From: SZAS-103 sp038234715
GTDB lineage: Bacteria; Pseudomonadota; Gammaproteobacteria; Xanthomonadales; Xanthomonadaceae
Assembly (NCBI GenBank): GCA_038234715.1
Contig: JBBQTD010000008.1
Coordinates: 1 to 64,000, forward strand
DNA length: 64,000 bases
Direction of reading: 5' to 3'
Part shown: in pieces, positions 44,327-53,681 of the stretch
Numbering within the stretch: the first letter of the stretch is position 1
Layout: each line of letters begins with the position of its first letter
Program-made: the position numbers and the translations under genes
The notes under the pieces: generated by a model
Told to the model about the DNA's origin: nothing
The model's database searches: none
Seen by the model: only the letters and a program-made list of their open reading frames with translations

Positions 44327-45468
44327 GGCTGCTGGCTGGCCTTGCCGCTGTCGGACCCCACGGGCGTGGTGGTCGCTGCAGCCGCCTCGACCACACGCAC
44401 CTTGTCGCCATCGCCAAGGAAGCCGGCGCCCGTCGCAACCACGGGCTGCCCAGCCGCAAGGCCTTCAGTGACCTCGATGCGATCGCCGTCGTTGACCCCC
44501 GTGCGCACGCGGACGCGGCTGACGATGCCCTTGGCATCCACGGTGAACACGTAGGCATACCCATCGCGCATCACCAACGATGCTGCCGGGATCATCAACG
44601 CGCTGGCGGTGCCGGTGACGATGTGGCCTTCGACGAAGGTGCCGGCCTTGAGCGCGCCCGGCGAGGGAAGGTCGGCATGGATCACGCCCGTGCGCGTTTG
44701 CGTATCGACACCCGGCGACACCGAGCGCACGCGACCCGTCACGACCTTGCCGGTTGCGTCGTGCAGGATCACCGTCGCACCGACGCTGACCTTCGCAAGA
44801 TCCGCCCCAGGCAATTCCGGCCGCCATTCCAGCTTCCCCTGGCGGATCAGGCGCAGCAGTTCGGTGCCGGAAGCGACCACTTGCCCTGGTTGCACCATGC
44901 GGCTGGAGATCACCCCATCGTCGGGTGCACGCAACGAGGCGAAGTCGCGACGCAATTGCGCGCCGTCTCGTTGTGCCGCCGCGGTGTTCGCCTTCGCCTC
45001 GGCCTGCAGTTCCTGTGCCTTCAATGCATCGAACGCACTCGCGGCGATCAATTGTTTCGTTGCCATCAGCTGCCCACGCGCGAAGTTGGATTTCGCGAGC
45101 GCGACGCCTGCCTGTGCCTCCTGCACGGCTGCATCCATCTGGTGCAGGTCGCTGTCCAGCGTGCGATGGTCGAGCTCCAGCAACACGTCGCCCTTGCGCA
45201 CGCTTTGCCCGACATCGACGTTTAACGCCGTCACCCGCATCCCGCTGACCTCGACTCCGAGTTGCATCTCTTCCCACGCAGCGACAGGCCCTGATGCGAT
45301 GACGCTGCGCTCAACGGTGCGTTGTTCGGCGTGCGCCATGGTCACGGCGAGACTCGCTGCCGTTGCATTCGCCGCTCTCTCCGCTGCGGGATCTGCGGAC
45401 TTGCCGCAAGCGGCGATCAGCAGGCAGGACAACGTGATGAGCATGCTTCGATTCAACTGCAATGGCAT
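44323..45468 (-). CDS. RND periplasmic adaptor lipoprotein, second system
   Basis: 381 residues. A signal sequence with lipobox LIAAC indicates a lipid-anchored adaptor, unlike the helix-anchored one of the first system. The lipoyl halves (QLGVEVSGMRVTALNVDVG and LRAPDDGVISSRMVQPG) flank a coiled-coil hairpin rich in Ala and Gln. The barrel and membrane-proximal parts follow. A second start at 45444 (MLITLSC) would still include the lipobox. Confidence 0.9.
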   Translation of the reverse strand: MPLQLNRSMLITLSCLLIAACGKSADPAAERAANATAASLAVTMAHAEQRTVERSVIASGPVAAWEEMQLGVEVSGMRVTALNVDVGQSVRKGDVLLELDHRTLDSDLHQMDAAVQEAQAGVALAKSNFARGQLMATKQLIAASAFDALKAQELQAEAKANTAAAQRDGAQLRRDFASLRAPDDGVISSRMVQPGQVVASGTELLRLIRQGKLEWRPELPGADLAKVSVGATVILHDATGKVVTGRVRSVSPGVDTQTRTGVIHADLPSPGALKAGTFVEGHIVTGTASALMIPAASLVMRDGYAYVFTVDAKGIVSRVRVRTGVNDGDRIEVTEGLAAGQPVVATGAGFLGDGDKVRVVEAAAATTTPVGSDSGKASQQP

Positions 45469-45817
45469 GGGGCAGGCTGCTCGTTGCGCGCGGGATGCTG
45501 TAAGTTACCAGCATGGGGATGATGGACGTGAACGACAATGCTGCTTTGAAACAACACGTCGCTCGACATGGCAGGAGTAGGGGCCACTTTTTGCACTGCT
45601 CGCACTTCTTGGCGATCCGCGTACTCGGGGAAACATCGCTGACAGAAGCAATGGGTGCGGGTCGCAAAAGCGCTAACGCACGGGGTTTTCGTTACGGACA
45701 AGCCAAGGCGCGCCGCAATCGGCAAAGGCCGCGAAGTTGCCATTGCCAGCCGGGTGGATTCGGCTAGGGTCCAGGCCCTCTCCAGAACGCGCGGTCAACG
45801 CGCCTGGATTCTTCAAG
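45469..45817. other. intergenic stretch, no gene seen
   Basis: About 350 bases between the second RND operon start and the htpG stop. It should contain the promoter of the RND operon. The short open frames on the plus strand have no ribosome site or domain signature. Confidence 0.4.
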
Positions 45818-47704
45818 TCAAGCCGACAGCAGCCTGTTCACGCGCTTGACGTATGCAGCCGGGTCATCGAGGGCGACGCCTTCGAGCAATTGCGCCTGGT
45901 CGAGCAGCAGCAACGCAATGTCCTCGGCGCGTGCGGTGTCGGTCTCTTCCTGCAAGCGCTTGGCCAAAGCATGCGAGGGATTGATCTCCAGGATCGGTTT
46001 GCTTTCCGGCACGTCGTGGCCGGCCTGCTTGAGCATGCGTTGCATCGCAAGGCCCATATCGTGGTCGTTGACGACAATGCACGATGGGGATTCGGTCAGG
46101 CGCTCGCTCACCCGCACGTCGCTCACGCGCTCGCCTAGCAGTTCCTTGAGCTTGGTGACGATGCCTTCGGCGGACTTTTCCGTCTCCTTGCGTTGCCCGG
46201 CATCCGCGCCGCCCAGCTTGGCCAGGTCGAAATCGCCCTTGCCGACATCGCGCATCTTCTTGCCCGCATATTCGTGCAGGTACGTGGTCATCCACTCGTC
46301 AATACGATCGACCATCAGCAGCACTTCGATGCCGCGCGCGTTCAACGCCTCGATGTGCGGGCTGCCCTTGGCCGCGGTGTAGCCGTTCGCGGTGAGGAAG
46401 TAGATCGCGTCCTGGCCCTCGGCCATGCGCGCGATGTAGTCGTCCAGCGACACCGACTGCGCTTCGCCTTCGGACTTGGTCGACGCAAAACGCAGCAGCT
46501 TGGCGATGCGCTCCCGGTTCGCGAAGTCCTCGGACGCGCCTTCCTTGAAGGTGGTTCCGAACTCCTTCCAGAACGTCGCGAACTTCTCCGGCTCGTCGGT
46601 GGCAAGCTTGTCGAGCAGATCGAGCACGCGCTTCGTGCAGGCGGCGCGCAGTTTGTCCAGGTTGCGGTTCTGCTGCAGGATCTCGCGGCTGACATTGAGC
46701 GGCAGGTCGTCCGAGTCGACCACCCCGCGCACGAAGCGCAGGTACGCCGGCAGCAGTTGTTCCGCGGCGTCCATGATGAAGACGCGCTTGACGTAGAGCT
46801 TGAGCCCCTTGCGCTCCTGTCGCCCTGCCATCGCGTCGAACGGCGCCTGCGAAGGCAGGTACAGCAGCGAGGTGAAGTTCTGGTTGCCCTCGACGCGGTT
46901 GTGCGTCCACGCCAGCGGATCGTTGAAGTCGTGGGCGATGTGCTTGTAGAAGTTCTGGTAATCCTCGTCGGTCAGCTCGCTCTTCGGACGCGTCCACAGT
47001 GCGGATGCCTGGTTCACGACGACCCATGCGTCCTTCGATGTGTCCAGCGTCTCGTCTTCGGCTTGCTTTGGCATCCGGATCGGAAAGCCGATGTGGTCCG
47101 AATAACGCGCGATCAGGCCTCGCACTTCCCAGTCCTGCAGGAACGCGTCTTCATCGGGCTTGAGGTGCAGCGTGACCGCGGTGCCGCGCGGCTGGTCGGC
47201 GATCGTGTCGAGCGTGTACTCGCCAGTGCCGGAGGATTCCCAGCTCACGCCGTCGTCCGCTGGGGAACCGGCCTTGCGCGACACCAGGGTGACCTTGTCG
47301 GCGACCACAAACGCAGAATAGAAACCGACCCCGAACTGGCCGATCAGGTTGGAACCAGACTTTTGTTCGGCCGTCAGCGCCTCGAGGTACTTGCGCGTGC
47401 CTGAACTGGCGATGGTGCCGATGTTGGCGATGACCTCATCGCGGGTCATGCCGATCCCGTTGTCGCGGATCGTGATCGTGCGCGCTTCCTTGTCGACGCT
47501 CACGTCGATGCGCAATTCGCTGTCGCCATCGGTGAGGTCCGGCTGGGCGATCGTTTCGAAGCGCAGCTTGTCGCACGCATCGGCCGCGTTCGAGATCAAC
47601 TCGCGCAGGAACACTTCCTTGTGCGAATACAGCGAATGCGTCACCAGGTGCAGCACCTGCGCGACTTCCGCTTCGAACTTGCGGGTTTCGGTTGCCGTCG
47701 TCAT
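45818..47704 (-). CDS. htpG: Hsp90-family chaperone HtpG
   Basis: 628 residues, close to E. coli HtpG (624). GHKL ATPase motifs: ELISNAADACDKLRFE, DNGIGM, IGQFGVGFYSAF and GTAVTLHLK. The middle and C-terminal dimerisation domains are complete. ATG 47704 (MTTATETRKFEAEV) is chosen over an upstream TTG at 47737. It is a cytosolic ATP-dependent chaperone. A heat-shock-like -35 element lies upstream (see separate entry). Confidence 0.95.
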   Translation of the reverse strand: MTTATETRKFEAEVAQVLHLVTHSLYSHKEVFLRELISNAADACDKLRFETIAQPDLTDGDSELRIDVSVDKEARTITIRDNGIGMTRDEVIANIGTIASSGTRKYLEALTAEQKSGSNLIGQFGVGFYSAFVVADKVTLVSRKAGSPADDGVSWESSGTGEYTLDTIADQPRGTAVTLHLKPDEDAFLQDWEVRGLIARYSDHIGFPIRMPKQAEDETLDTSKDAWVVVNQASALWTRPKSELTDEDYQNFYKHIAHDFNDPLAWTHNRVEGNQNFTSLLYLPSQAPFDAMAGRQERKGLKLYVKRVFIMDAAEQLLPAYLRFVRGVVDSDDLPLNVSREILQQNRNLDKLRAACTKRVLDLLDKLATDEPEKFATFWKEFGTTFKEGASEDFANRERIAKLLRFASTKSEGEAQSVSLDDYIARMAEGQDAIYFLTANGYTAAKGSPHIEALNARGIEVLLMVDRIDEWMTTYLHEYAGKKMRDVGKGDFDLAKLGGADAGQRKETEKSAEGIVTKLKELLGERVSDVRVSERLTESPSCIVVNDHDMGLAMQRMLKQAGHDVPESKPILEINPSHALAKRLQEETDTARAEDIALLLLDQAQLLEGVALDDPAAYVKRVNRLLSA

Positions 47705-47740
47705 GGGTATGGTCTCAATGTGGGAATCAATGACCAACCG

Positions 47741-47767
47741 GTGGTGGCGCCGGGAGCTGATTTCAAG
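47741..47767 (-). promoter_or_regulatory. candidate sigma32 promoter for htpG
   Basis: On the minus strand a perfect CTTGAAA (47761-47767) lies about 57 bases before the htpG start. The region 13 bases further on (CCACCACC) is only a partial match to the CCCCAT -10. Heat-shock control is usual for htpG. The -10 is not convincing. Confidence 0.4.
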
Positions 47768-47905
47768 GTCAGGTGAGCATGGTGGGATGCCTGCTGCCCC
47801 CCGCTGTTGAAGCCGACCCGCCCGAGAATCCCCATGGAGCGCTGCAGCTACGAGGCGGGTTCGGCTTGCATGAATTGTTGGGCCGCGCTCTCAGCATTGA
47901 ATGCC

Positions 47906-48574
47906 CTACTCAAAAATTGGAACAACGACCGATTTCAGTCGTGTCAGCATTGCCTGCGCTGCGGACAAATCCAGATTCAAGTCGCCGTCCTCGTCAGCCC
48001 CAGATAGCGGTCCAGCGGAAAATTGACCATCCGCGTTTTCCATGTAAAAAATGATGACTTCACTCATTCCGCCTTGATCGGCGACCCGTGCTAAACGCGC
48101 GACGCGGAATAGCCGCGGCACTTTGTAACCCTTGCTAACAAGAAGGTTGCGGGTGAGAGCCGCTTCTTTGGCAGGATATTTTGCGGCTTCAGCTTGATCG
48201 TCGTGTACATAGGCACTGAACCTGTAGGTTTGATTGCCGAGCGCCGCGGGCGGCCTTGGCGGATACAGAAACCTGAATGTTGACCCATGTTGAACAGTTT
48301 CAAATTGGACGATCACGAGGCGCCTGACTGTCGCCGTATCATCGCAGTCAACGAACACACGACGATCTACGTTGGTAAGCGATTCAATCGGGAACGCAAG
48401 CGGCTGAATCGGCTTGAATAAACGATTGATGCGCAAGACTAGCGACGGATTACTTCTGGAGGTGAGGGTTTGACCAGTTTGTTTAACCATGGCAGGGTTT
48501 GCACAGCTCGCCTGACCCAGTGCAAACACTGCGGCAAGAACAATTTGGATCGTAGCGCCATGCCTATAAGTCAC
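47906..48574 (-). CDS. hypothetical exported protein
   Basis: 222 residues from GTG 48574. The N-terminus has a hydrophobic signal segment ending near QASCANP, which could be a lipobox-like ASC. I do not recognise a family. The body is mixed alpha/beta with ESLTNVDRRVFVDCDD and RFLYPPRPPAALG stretches and an acidic GADEDGDLNLDL near the end. Base composition looks less GC-rich than its neighbours, which may mean recent acquisition. It is flanked by htpG and the beta-propeller gene on the same strand, with gaps of 200 and 121 bases. Confidence 0.6.
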   Translation of the reverse strand: MTYRHGATIQIVLAAVFALGQASCANPAMVKQTGQTLTSRSNPSLVLRINRLFKPIQPLAFPIESLTNVDRRVFVDCDDTATVRRLVIVQFETVQHGSTFRFLYPPRPPAALGNQTYRFSAYVHDDQAEAAKYPAKEAALTRNLLVSKGYKVPRLFRVARLARVADQGGMSEVIIFYMENADGQFSAGPLSGADEDGDLNLDLSAAQAMLTRLKSVVVPIFE

Positions 48575-48609
48575 GGCGCTCTACTTGAACTGCATGTGCT
48601 GCACTGAGC

Positions 48610-48633
48610 AAAGCCGCGAAGCTGCTTCGGCTT
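48610..48633 (-). terminator. weak terminator-like hairpin after the beta-propeller gene
   Basis: Minus-strand stem AGCCGAAG / CTTCGCGGCT with one bulge and a 3-base loop, followed by TTTGCT. It lies 60 bases after the stop of the propeller gene. The T-tract is poor. Confidence 0.35.
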
Positions 48634-48695
48634 GTGTCTGAGCCACCCCAGGACGCAGGACGGACTTGTTCAGATCCTTGAATTGACAATTCCTG

Positions 48696-50000
48696 TCATT
48701 CAATTGCATACATATTTCCATCCGTGCTCCCGAAGTAGACCACGCCACTGGCCACCAGCGGCGAGGAGAAAATCGAACCCACTTCGGATTGTCGATCCGT
48801 CGACACGATCGGCGCTTCCCGCCAGTTCGACCGGTACAGCATCGCGCTGTTGAATTTCCGTTCCGAGGTCAGGATCCATCCAGGATTCTGCTTCGAGGCA
48901 TCGGTCTGGAAATCCCACAGCAGCTTGCCGCTGTTCATATCGCGCGCCTCGAGCGTTCCGTTGAGGATGCCGAGCAACACCACATCGCCGGCAATCGCGG
49001 GAGACGAGAACGCGTACGCTCTTGTCTGCTGCTTAACGAGCTCCTTGCCGGTGAGCGCATCCAGGACATAGTAGAGGCTTGAATCGGACGTCGCGAATAC
49101 CACCTTGCCGTACGCCACCGCAGGTGAGCTGACGACCCAACTTTGACCCGTGCTGAATCGCCACATCTCCTTGCCAGTTGCCGCGTTGATCGCATAGAGA
49201 TTCGAATCCCGGCAACCGGTGTAGACCACTCCGTCGACGATCGCTGGCGATGACTGGAAACCCACCTGGTTGTGGATCTGCGGATCTTCACCGGCGTGAA
49301 AGCGCCACTTTTCCTTGCCTGTTGCCGCATCCACGGCATAGAAGTAGCTGTCCCAACTGCCGAAATAGACAACGCCGTCTGCGAATGCCGGCGACGCATG
49401 CACGACGTCCCCGGTCAGGAACTTCCAGCGAAGCTCGCCGGACGCGGCATCGACCGCGTACAGGTGGCCGTCACCGCTGCCGAAATAGACCGTACCTTGT
49501 GCGAAGACCGGACTCGACAGGAACACGTCGAATGGATCGGCAATCGTCTGGTTCGTCGGCAGCCATCCATGCAGGCCTTTTGCTTCGAAACGACGCTCAC
49601 CGGTCGTGGCGAACTTCCACCGGGTGGCACCGGTGCGTGCGTCGAGCGCATAGAGCTTGCCGTCATAGCTGCCCACATACACGATCCCGTTGGCGACAAC
49701 TGGGCTCGAAGGGACCGGACCACCGGTGGCGTGTTTCCAGACCTGATGACCGGTGGCGGCATCGACCGCATAGATGTTCCCATCATCGCCGCCGAAGTAG
49801 AGGACGTTGTCCTGCCAGACTGGTGACGAGACAACTCGAGCGCCAGTGGGAAATGTCCACTTGACGTGGTGAAACTGACGCGGCCCCTGGGTTGGAAACG
49901 ATCCGGAGTGAGCTGGGTCGCCTCGGAACACGGACTGCGCCAGGCAGTGTGCCGTCGATAAAGCGACGAGCAAGACGCAGACCAGAACCGGAGTCTTCAT
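48696..50000 (-). CDS. secreted PQQ-like beta-propeller repeat protein
   Basis: 434 residues with a cleavable signal (to about 21). Seven or so blade repeats of the form SSPVxxxGxVYFGSxDGxLYAVDAATGxxxWxF run through the protein. This is the PQQ_2 / BamB-like blade motif. Quinoprotein dehydrogenase active-site features are not evident, so it is more likely a scaffold or binding propeller than an enzyme. It follows the small exported gene at 50009-50725 by 8 bases, so they form an operon. BamB itself is a lipoprotein with a different context. Confidence 0.87.
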   Translation of the reverse strand: MKTPVLVCVLLVALSTAHCLAQSVFRGDPAHSGSFPTQGPRQFHHVKWTFPTGARVVSSPVWQDNVLYFGGDDGNIYAVDAATGHQVWKHATGGPVPSSPVVANGIVYVGSYDGKLYALDARTGATRWKFATTGERRFEAKGLHGWLPTNQTIADPFDVFLSSPVFAQGTVYFGSGDGHLYAVDAASGELRWKFLTGDVVHASPAFADGVVYFGSWDSYFYAVDAATGKEKWRFHAGEDPQIHNQVGFQSSPAIVDGVVYTGCRDSNLYAINAATGKEMWRFSTGQSWVVSSPAVAYGKVVFATSDSSLYYVLDALTGKELVKQQTRAYAFSSPAIAGDVVLLGILNGTLEARDMNSGKLLWDFQTDASKQNPGWILTSERKFNSAMLYRSNWREAPIVSTDRQSEVGSIFSSPLVASGVVYFGSTDGNMYAIE

Positions 50001-50008
50001 GTGGGCTC

Positions 50009-50725
50009 TTAGTGGGGGCGATGCAGATCCAATGGCAGTTCGGTGGAGTTCAACGAAAGCGAGCCCTTTATCTCGCCTGCCTTCTTGAGGAAGGGGCCTT
50101 CGAATACGATGCCGAACGCGATGGACTCGATGCGGAGAAAGTCACCTTCTTGCGCGACAAGGTCGACCGGTACGTTTGTCGTTTTCTTGCCGACGATGAA
50201 AAACTCCGCTGTCGCGGGTCCACCGGGATGATTCTTTAGCGTGATCGTGACATGGCGTGGATAGTCATCTGGTTGGAAAGCGCCGACCCACTGACCTTCG
50301 ATAGCCTTTTCGACCGACGTACTTCGCGCCGGCAACTCCACCTGCGGCGGGCCTGTTCTATTGAGTGCGAATGCAGCAGTATTCCCCGCTTGAATGAAAT
50401 CCCCGGCCATTCCGCCATGGGCATCGATCTGCGCTTTGAGCGTCGCCGGGCCGACGTCTGCTCCTCCAAAGGCGTCCTTGATCGCGAATGTCGCTTCGGA
50501 ATCCTTGACGACGATATCCGCGAGAGGGGTGCCCTTGATATTCAATCCTGGCGCGGTGACGGATCCGGTCCAGCCCAACTGGCCGCTCTGCGCAAGATCA
50601 ACGACGACTGCGAACGGATGACCTGGGATACGCACGACGCCTTCCCAGCGTCCGGTCGCTGTTCCCCCCGCTTGGCACAGCAGGGCGGGCATGCAGCAAA
50701 GCAGGACGCCAATGAGTCGTCGCAT
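50009..50725 (-). CDS. exported beta-rich protein of unknown function
   Basis: 238 residues from ATG 50725, the only start that gives a signal peptide (MRRLIGVLLCCMPALLCQA). Two internal halves each begin with a GxWxG motif (GRWEGVVRIPG and GQWVGAFQP) followed by beta strands, suggesting a duplicated lipocalin-like or barrel fold. Similar segments occur as N-terminal parts of some exported alpha/beta hydrolases. No hydrolase domain is attached here. First gene of a two-gene operon with the beta-propeller protein. Confidence 0.65.
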   Translation of the reverse strand: MRRLIGVLLCCMPALLCQAGGTATGRWEGVVRIPGHPFAVVVDLAQSGQLGWTGSVTAPGLNIKGTPLADIVVKDSEATFAIKDAFGGADVGPATLKAQIDAHGGMAGDFIQAGNTAAFALNRTGPPQVELPARSTSVEKAIEGQWVGAFQPDDYPRHVTITLKNHPGGPATAEFFIVGKKTTNVPVDLVAQEGDFLRIESIAFGIVFEGPFLKKAGEIKGSLSLNSTELPLDLHRPH

Positions 50726-51047
50726 GGATTGTCCCAGGCCAGCTACGGCAAGAATCGGTGCAAATATTGACGAGCGTCCACCAGACACCTCGATGGCGTG
50801 CCATCGTGTCGCACATTGCACGTTGAGTGATAAGAGAAACATGTGCCAAAAGTATCTGGCTCGCGCAGCAATACGACTTACTGCAGGTCGAGTGTCGAGA
50901 TGCCAACCTGCGGTCCGAGGGACCATTGTTCCTGGGCGGCACGGCACAACGTCAGATACGGGAGCGCATTGCGCGCCACCGTGACCGCACCGTACAGCAT
51001 CCACGCCTCACGCGACAAAAGGGACGGCGATGTCTAGGCGCGAATAA
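50726..51047. other. intergenic stretch, no gene seen
   Basis: About 320 bases between the start of the exported protein and the small reading frame below. No convincing start, repeat or structured element was recognised. Confidence 0.4.
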
Positions 51048-51488
51048 CTACCTCCGACCGCGTTGGCGAAGTCTTGAATCTCGGCCAATCACTTTCATGA
51101 AACTCCTGCAGGTTGATCGACTCCAACGAGCGATGCTTTCGACGGGCGGCCCGTCCACCAACGCCAACCTGTTGCTCCAACAATGGCCCCGACAACCAAC
51201 GATCCACCGGACAGCGCCTCGAACCATAGCGGCCCATCCACGCGTCCGGTCAGGTAGAGATGCGGTAATGCGGACTGCCAGCCAGGCGTTGAACCTGGCA
51301 ACCCCATTCAGGTGAGCGGGCAGTTCCGGCGCAACCTCGGGCGCGAACTTCTTGCGGCTCTCGATGTGCGGATGAGGGACGTGCGTGTACTTTGCACGCG
51401 AGCGACTGCTTGTGGCGCTTGCCCTCGGCCGCATCAGCGTGTCAGCCGCGCCCTGGCTCGATTCGAGATCGGAATAACAGGTAGCCAT
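51048..51488 (-). CDS. small hypothetical, possibly frameshifted
   Basis: The start ATG 51488 has a perfect AAGGAGG seven bases upstream, which argues for real translation initiation (MATCYSDLESS). The first 80 residues are hydrophilic and look protein-like up to ARFNAWLAVRITASL. After that the frame becomes Arg/Trp/Ser-rich. A neighbouring frame reads more naturally (GGSLVVGAIVGATGW, a possible membrane segment). A frameshift near 51260 would join them, so this may be a recently broken small membrane protein. Family not recognised. Confidence 0.35.
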   Translation of the reverse strand: MATCYSDLESSQGAADTLMRPRASATSSRSRAKYTHVPHPHIESRKKFAPEVAPELPAHLNGVARFNAWLAVRITASLPDRTRGWAAMVRGAVRWIVGCRGHCWSNRLALVDGPPVESIARWSRSTCRSFMKVIGRDSRLRQRGRR

Positions 51489-51693
51489 CGTGGCCTCCTT
51501 GCCATGGCAGCGCTGATCCATCGGGCTCAACATAAGACTTGAGAAGTTGCTGCGTCAATCGGGTGGAGGCAAGGCCCTTTGGCTGCGGTTCAGCGCGCAC
51601 GGTCCTATGCGCATGGGTGTGGTCGCTGGATCGCGACGGTGCTACCGCGGCCACTGCGCGTTGTTTCGGTGCCCGTTTTCGCGATCGCACCGA

Positions 51694-52350
51694 TCATCCG
51701 CCAACCACGCCTGCCGCGATGTTGATCGCAAACCCGAGAATGGCGACGTTGAAGAAGAAGCTCAGGATCGTCTGCGCGAGCGCAGTCCTGCGCAGGCGGG
51801 TGGTCATGATGTTCACGTCGCCGGTTTGCGACGCAGCCGCTATCGTGAAGGAGAAATACAAGAAGTCCCAATAGTCCGGGTTACGCTCGCGTTCCGGGAA
51901 CTGCAACGGCGGAAAGGCGGGATCGGCCTGATAGAACATGCGGGCGTAGTGGAACGTGAAAAGCGCCCCTATGAAGAACCATGTGCCAAGTACGGTGGCT
52001 CCGGTGAGCAGGTAGTGGGCAAGTCGAAGATCCGGTGCGAGACCCTTCGCCTTCGACAGTTCCATGACGATCGCAACCAGGCTCGCAAAGGCTGCAGCGG
52101 AGAGCACAACAAGGACGACGGCGCCGGTTTCGTCTTCCTGTTCGGCGATCCGGCGCACTTGTTCGGGCGTCGACCGCATCATCAGCCATGCGATCAGCAC
52201 CAGGTACATCCACACGGCGGTGTTCCACCCGACCAGTAGCCGCGTGACGAGTTGCAGATGCGATGGAAGCGCCAACGCTATTGCCAGACCGGCAATCATC
52301 GAGAATGCCAGCCGGGGGCGGTAATGGATCAACTGGCGCACTGGATGCAT
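51694..52350 (-). CDS. DUF1345 family membrane protein
   Basis: 218 residues from ATG 52350. An upstream start at 52401 would add 17 unlikely residues. There are five or six transmembrane helices and the DUF1345 hallmark YWDFLYFSFTIAAASQTGDVN near residue 165, a pore-like loop reminiscent of potassium-channel filters. FPERERNPDYWDF precedes it. The family role is unknown. No operon partner. Confidence 0.88.
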   Translation of the reverse strand: MHPVRQLIHYRPRLAFSMIAGLAIALALPSHLQLVTRLLVGWNTAVWMYLVLIAWLMMRSTPEQVRRIAEQEDETGAVVLVVLSAAAFASLVAIVMELSKAKGLAPDLRLAHYLLTGATVLGTWFFIGALFTFHYARMFYQADPAFPPLQFPERERNPDYWDFLYFSFTIAAASQTGDVNIMTTRLRRTALAQTILSFFFNVAILGFAINIAAGVVGG

Positions 52351-52557
52351 GGTGTCTTTCGTTCGTGCGAGCTGGCCAATCGTGGTGCTGCCCTGGGACA
52401 CGGCACGACCTGCCGGTCATTTCATCATGGAAACTGCAATCTCACGCTCGAGTTGGCGCAACGCCCGGGGTTGGGGTGCAATCCCGTCACGTCGTTCATG
52501 GCCGCGTGGACGCGCCGCATCGATGAGGATGCGGCGCGCGGGCGCTATTGAGGCCTC

Positions 52558-53397
52558 TTACCGGCGGGGAAAATTCTGACCGATCGCCTGCTGGGTCCGC
52601 TGCACTGCACCCAGGTGTCCTTGCAACTTCGGGAGCGCGTCCGCGGCAAGCCTTCGGGTTGTTTCGCTGCGTGCATTGCGCGCGGCTTCCTGGAACAACG
52701 TGATCGTGTTGCGGTGACCCGCGACCAGGTCAGACAGGTAACGCTGATCGAAATTCGGACCCGACATGCCAGCAAGTTGGGCGATGGCGATCTCATCGCT
52801 GGCGGGTACCCTGCCGATCCTCGAAATTGCAGACAGTTCGGCGTTCATGTCGCTGTGGTCGCGGATCATGACCTGCGCAAGACGACGAATTTGCGGATTT
52901 TGAGAGTGCGTGACGGCCAGTTGCGACAGGCGCACTTCCATCTCACCACCGGCAAGGGCCTGGTGGTAAAAGCCCGCATCCAGTCGTGCGTCGGGCGGGC
53001 CGCCAATCGGAGGTCCAGGATAGCCGCGCGGCGGCGGCGGGTAGCGACTCGGAGGCGGATATTGGTTGGGCGGCGGATAGGCGGGAGGAGCCGGCGGTCC
53101 ATAAGCCACTGGTGGTGGATTCGCGGGATAGTTGTTGGCCGGGGGATTACGGGCCACCGGAGCAGGGGCCGGATGTGTGCGCGGCCTCTCTACTCGGGGG
53201 GGCGCAACTGGCTCCGCCGGCGTATTCGATGGTTCCGGTGGAGTCATCGCCTGCGGTGCGGGGGCTACAGTGGCGCTTGGCGGCGGTGGCGCCTGCGCAG
53301 CATCGGTGGCTGGAGTCGAAGCCGTCGGTGACTGGCCACAGCCGGCGAGCAGCAGCGTCGCAATTATTGCCGGCAGGAGCAGAGTGGAATTTTTCAT
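52558..53397 (-). CDS. DUF4142 lipoprotein with long proline-rich linker
   Basis: 279 residues, with AAGGAAG upstream of ATG 53397. Lipobox LLAGC gives a lipoprotein. Residues about 25-135 are an extreme Pro/Ala/Tyr linker with PPPNQYPPPSRYPPPP-type runs. The C-terminal domain (about 140-275) is DUF4142, a ferritin-like four-helix bundle with FYHQALAGGEMEVRLSQLA, MIRDHSDMNAEL and FDQRYLSDLVAGHRNTITLF. The linker could span the peptidoglycan. Function unknown. Confidence 0.87.
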   Translation of the reverse strand: MKNSTLLLPAIIATLLLAGCGQSPTASTPATDAAQAPPPPSATVAPAPQAMTPPEPSNTPAEPVAPPRVERPRTHPAPAPVARNPPANNYPANPPPVAYGPPAPPAYPPPNQYPPPSRYPPPPRGYPGPPIGGPPDARLDAGFYHQALAGGEMEVRLSQLAVTHSQNPQIRRLAQVMIRDHSDMNAELSAISRIGRVPASDEIAIAQLAGMSGPNFDQRYLSDLVAGHRNTITLFQEAARNARSETTRRLAADALPKLQGHLGAVQRTQQAIGQNFPRR

Positions 53398-53681
53398 TTC
53401 ACTTCCTTGTCTTCTTTTGGGGGGAGGGTCGCGATGTGCATGTGCACGACGCTGCCAACGCATGGATATAGATGAGTAAACGTCACAACGTGCAGATTGC
53501 GCGCCTGGCAACATGTTGGCACACCGGCACCGATGCAGGCTTAACCGTGAGGTGCGGGTACATCTGCAGTTAAGGACGCGTGCGGACCACGAACTCAGCT
53601 GCGATACGCGTGAGTCGCGGCGCAGATGCCGAGTTCGGAGCCCGCATCGCCATGTGGGTCTACGGGCGTGTTGCGCCAACT

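Noticed and set aside
53140..53480. A long open plus-strand frame opposite the DUF4142 gene (glycine-rich)
   Set aside because: It is the antisense of the proline-rich linker, where GC-rich low-complexity DNA lacks stops in several frames.
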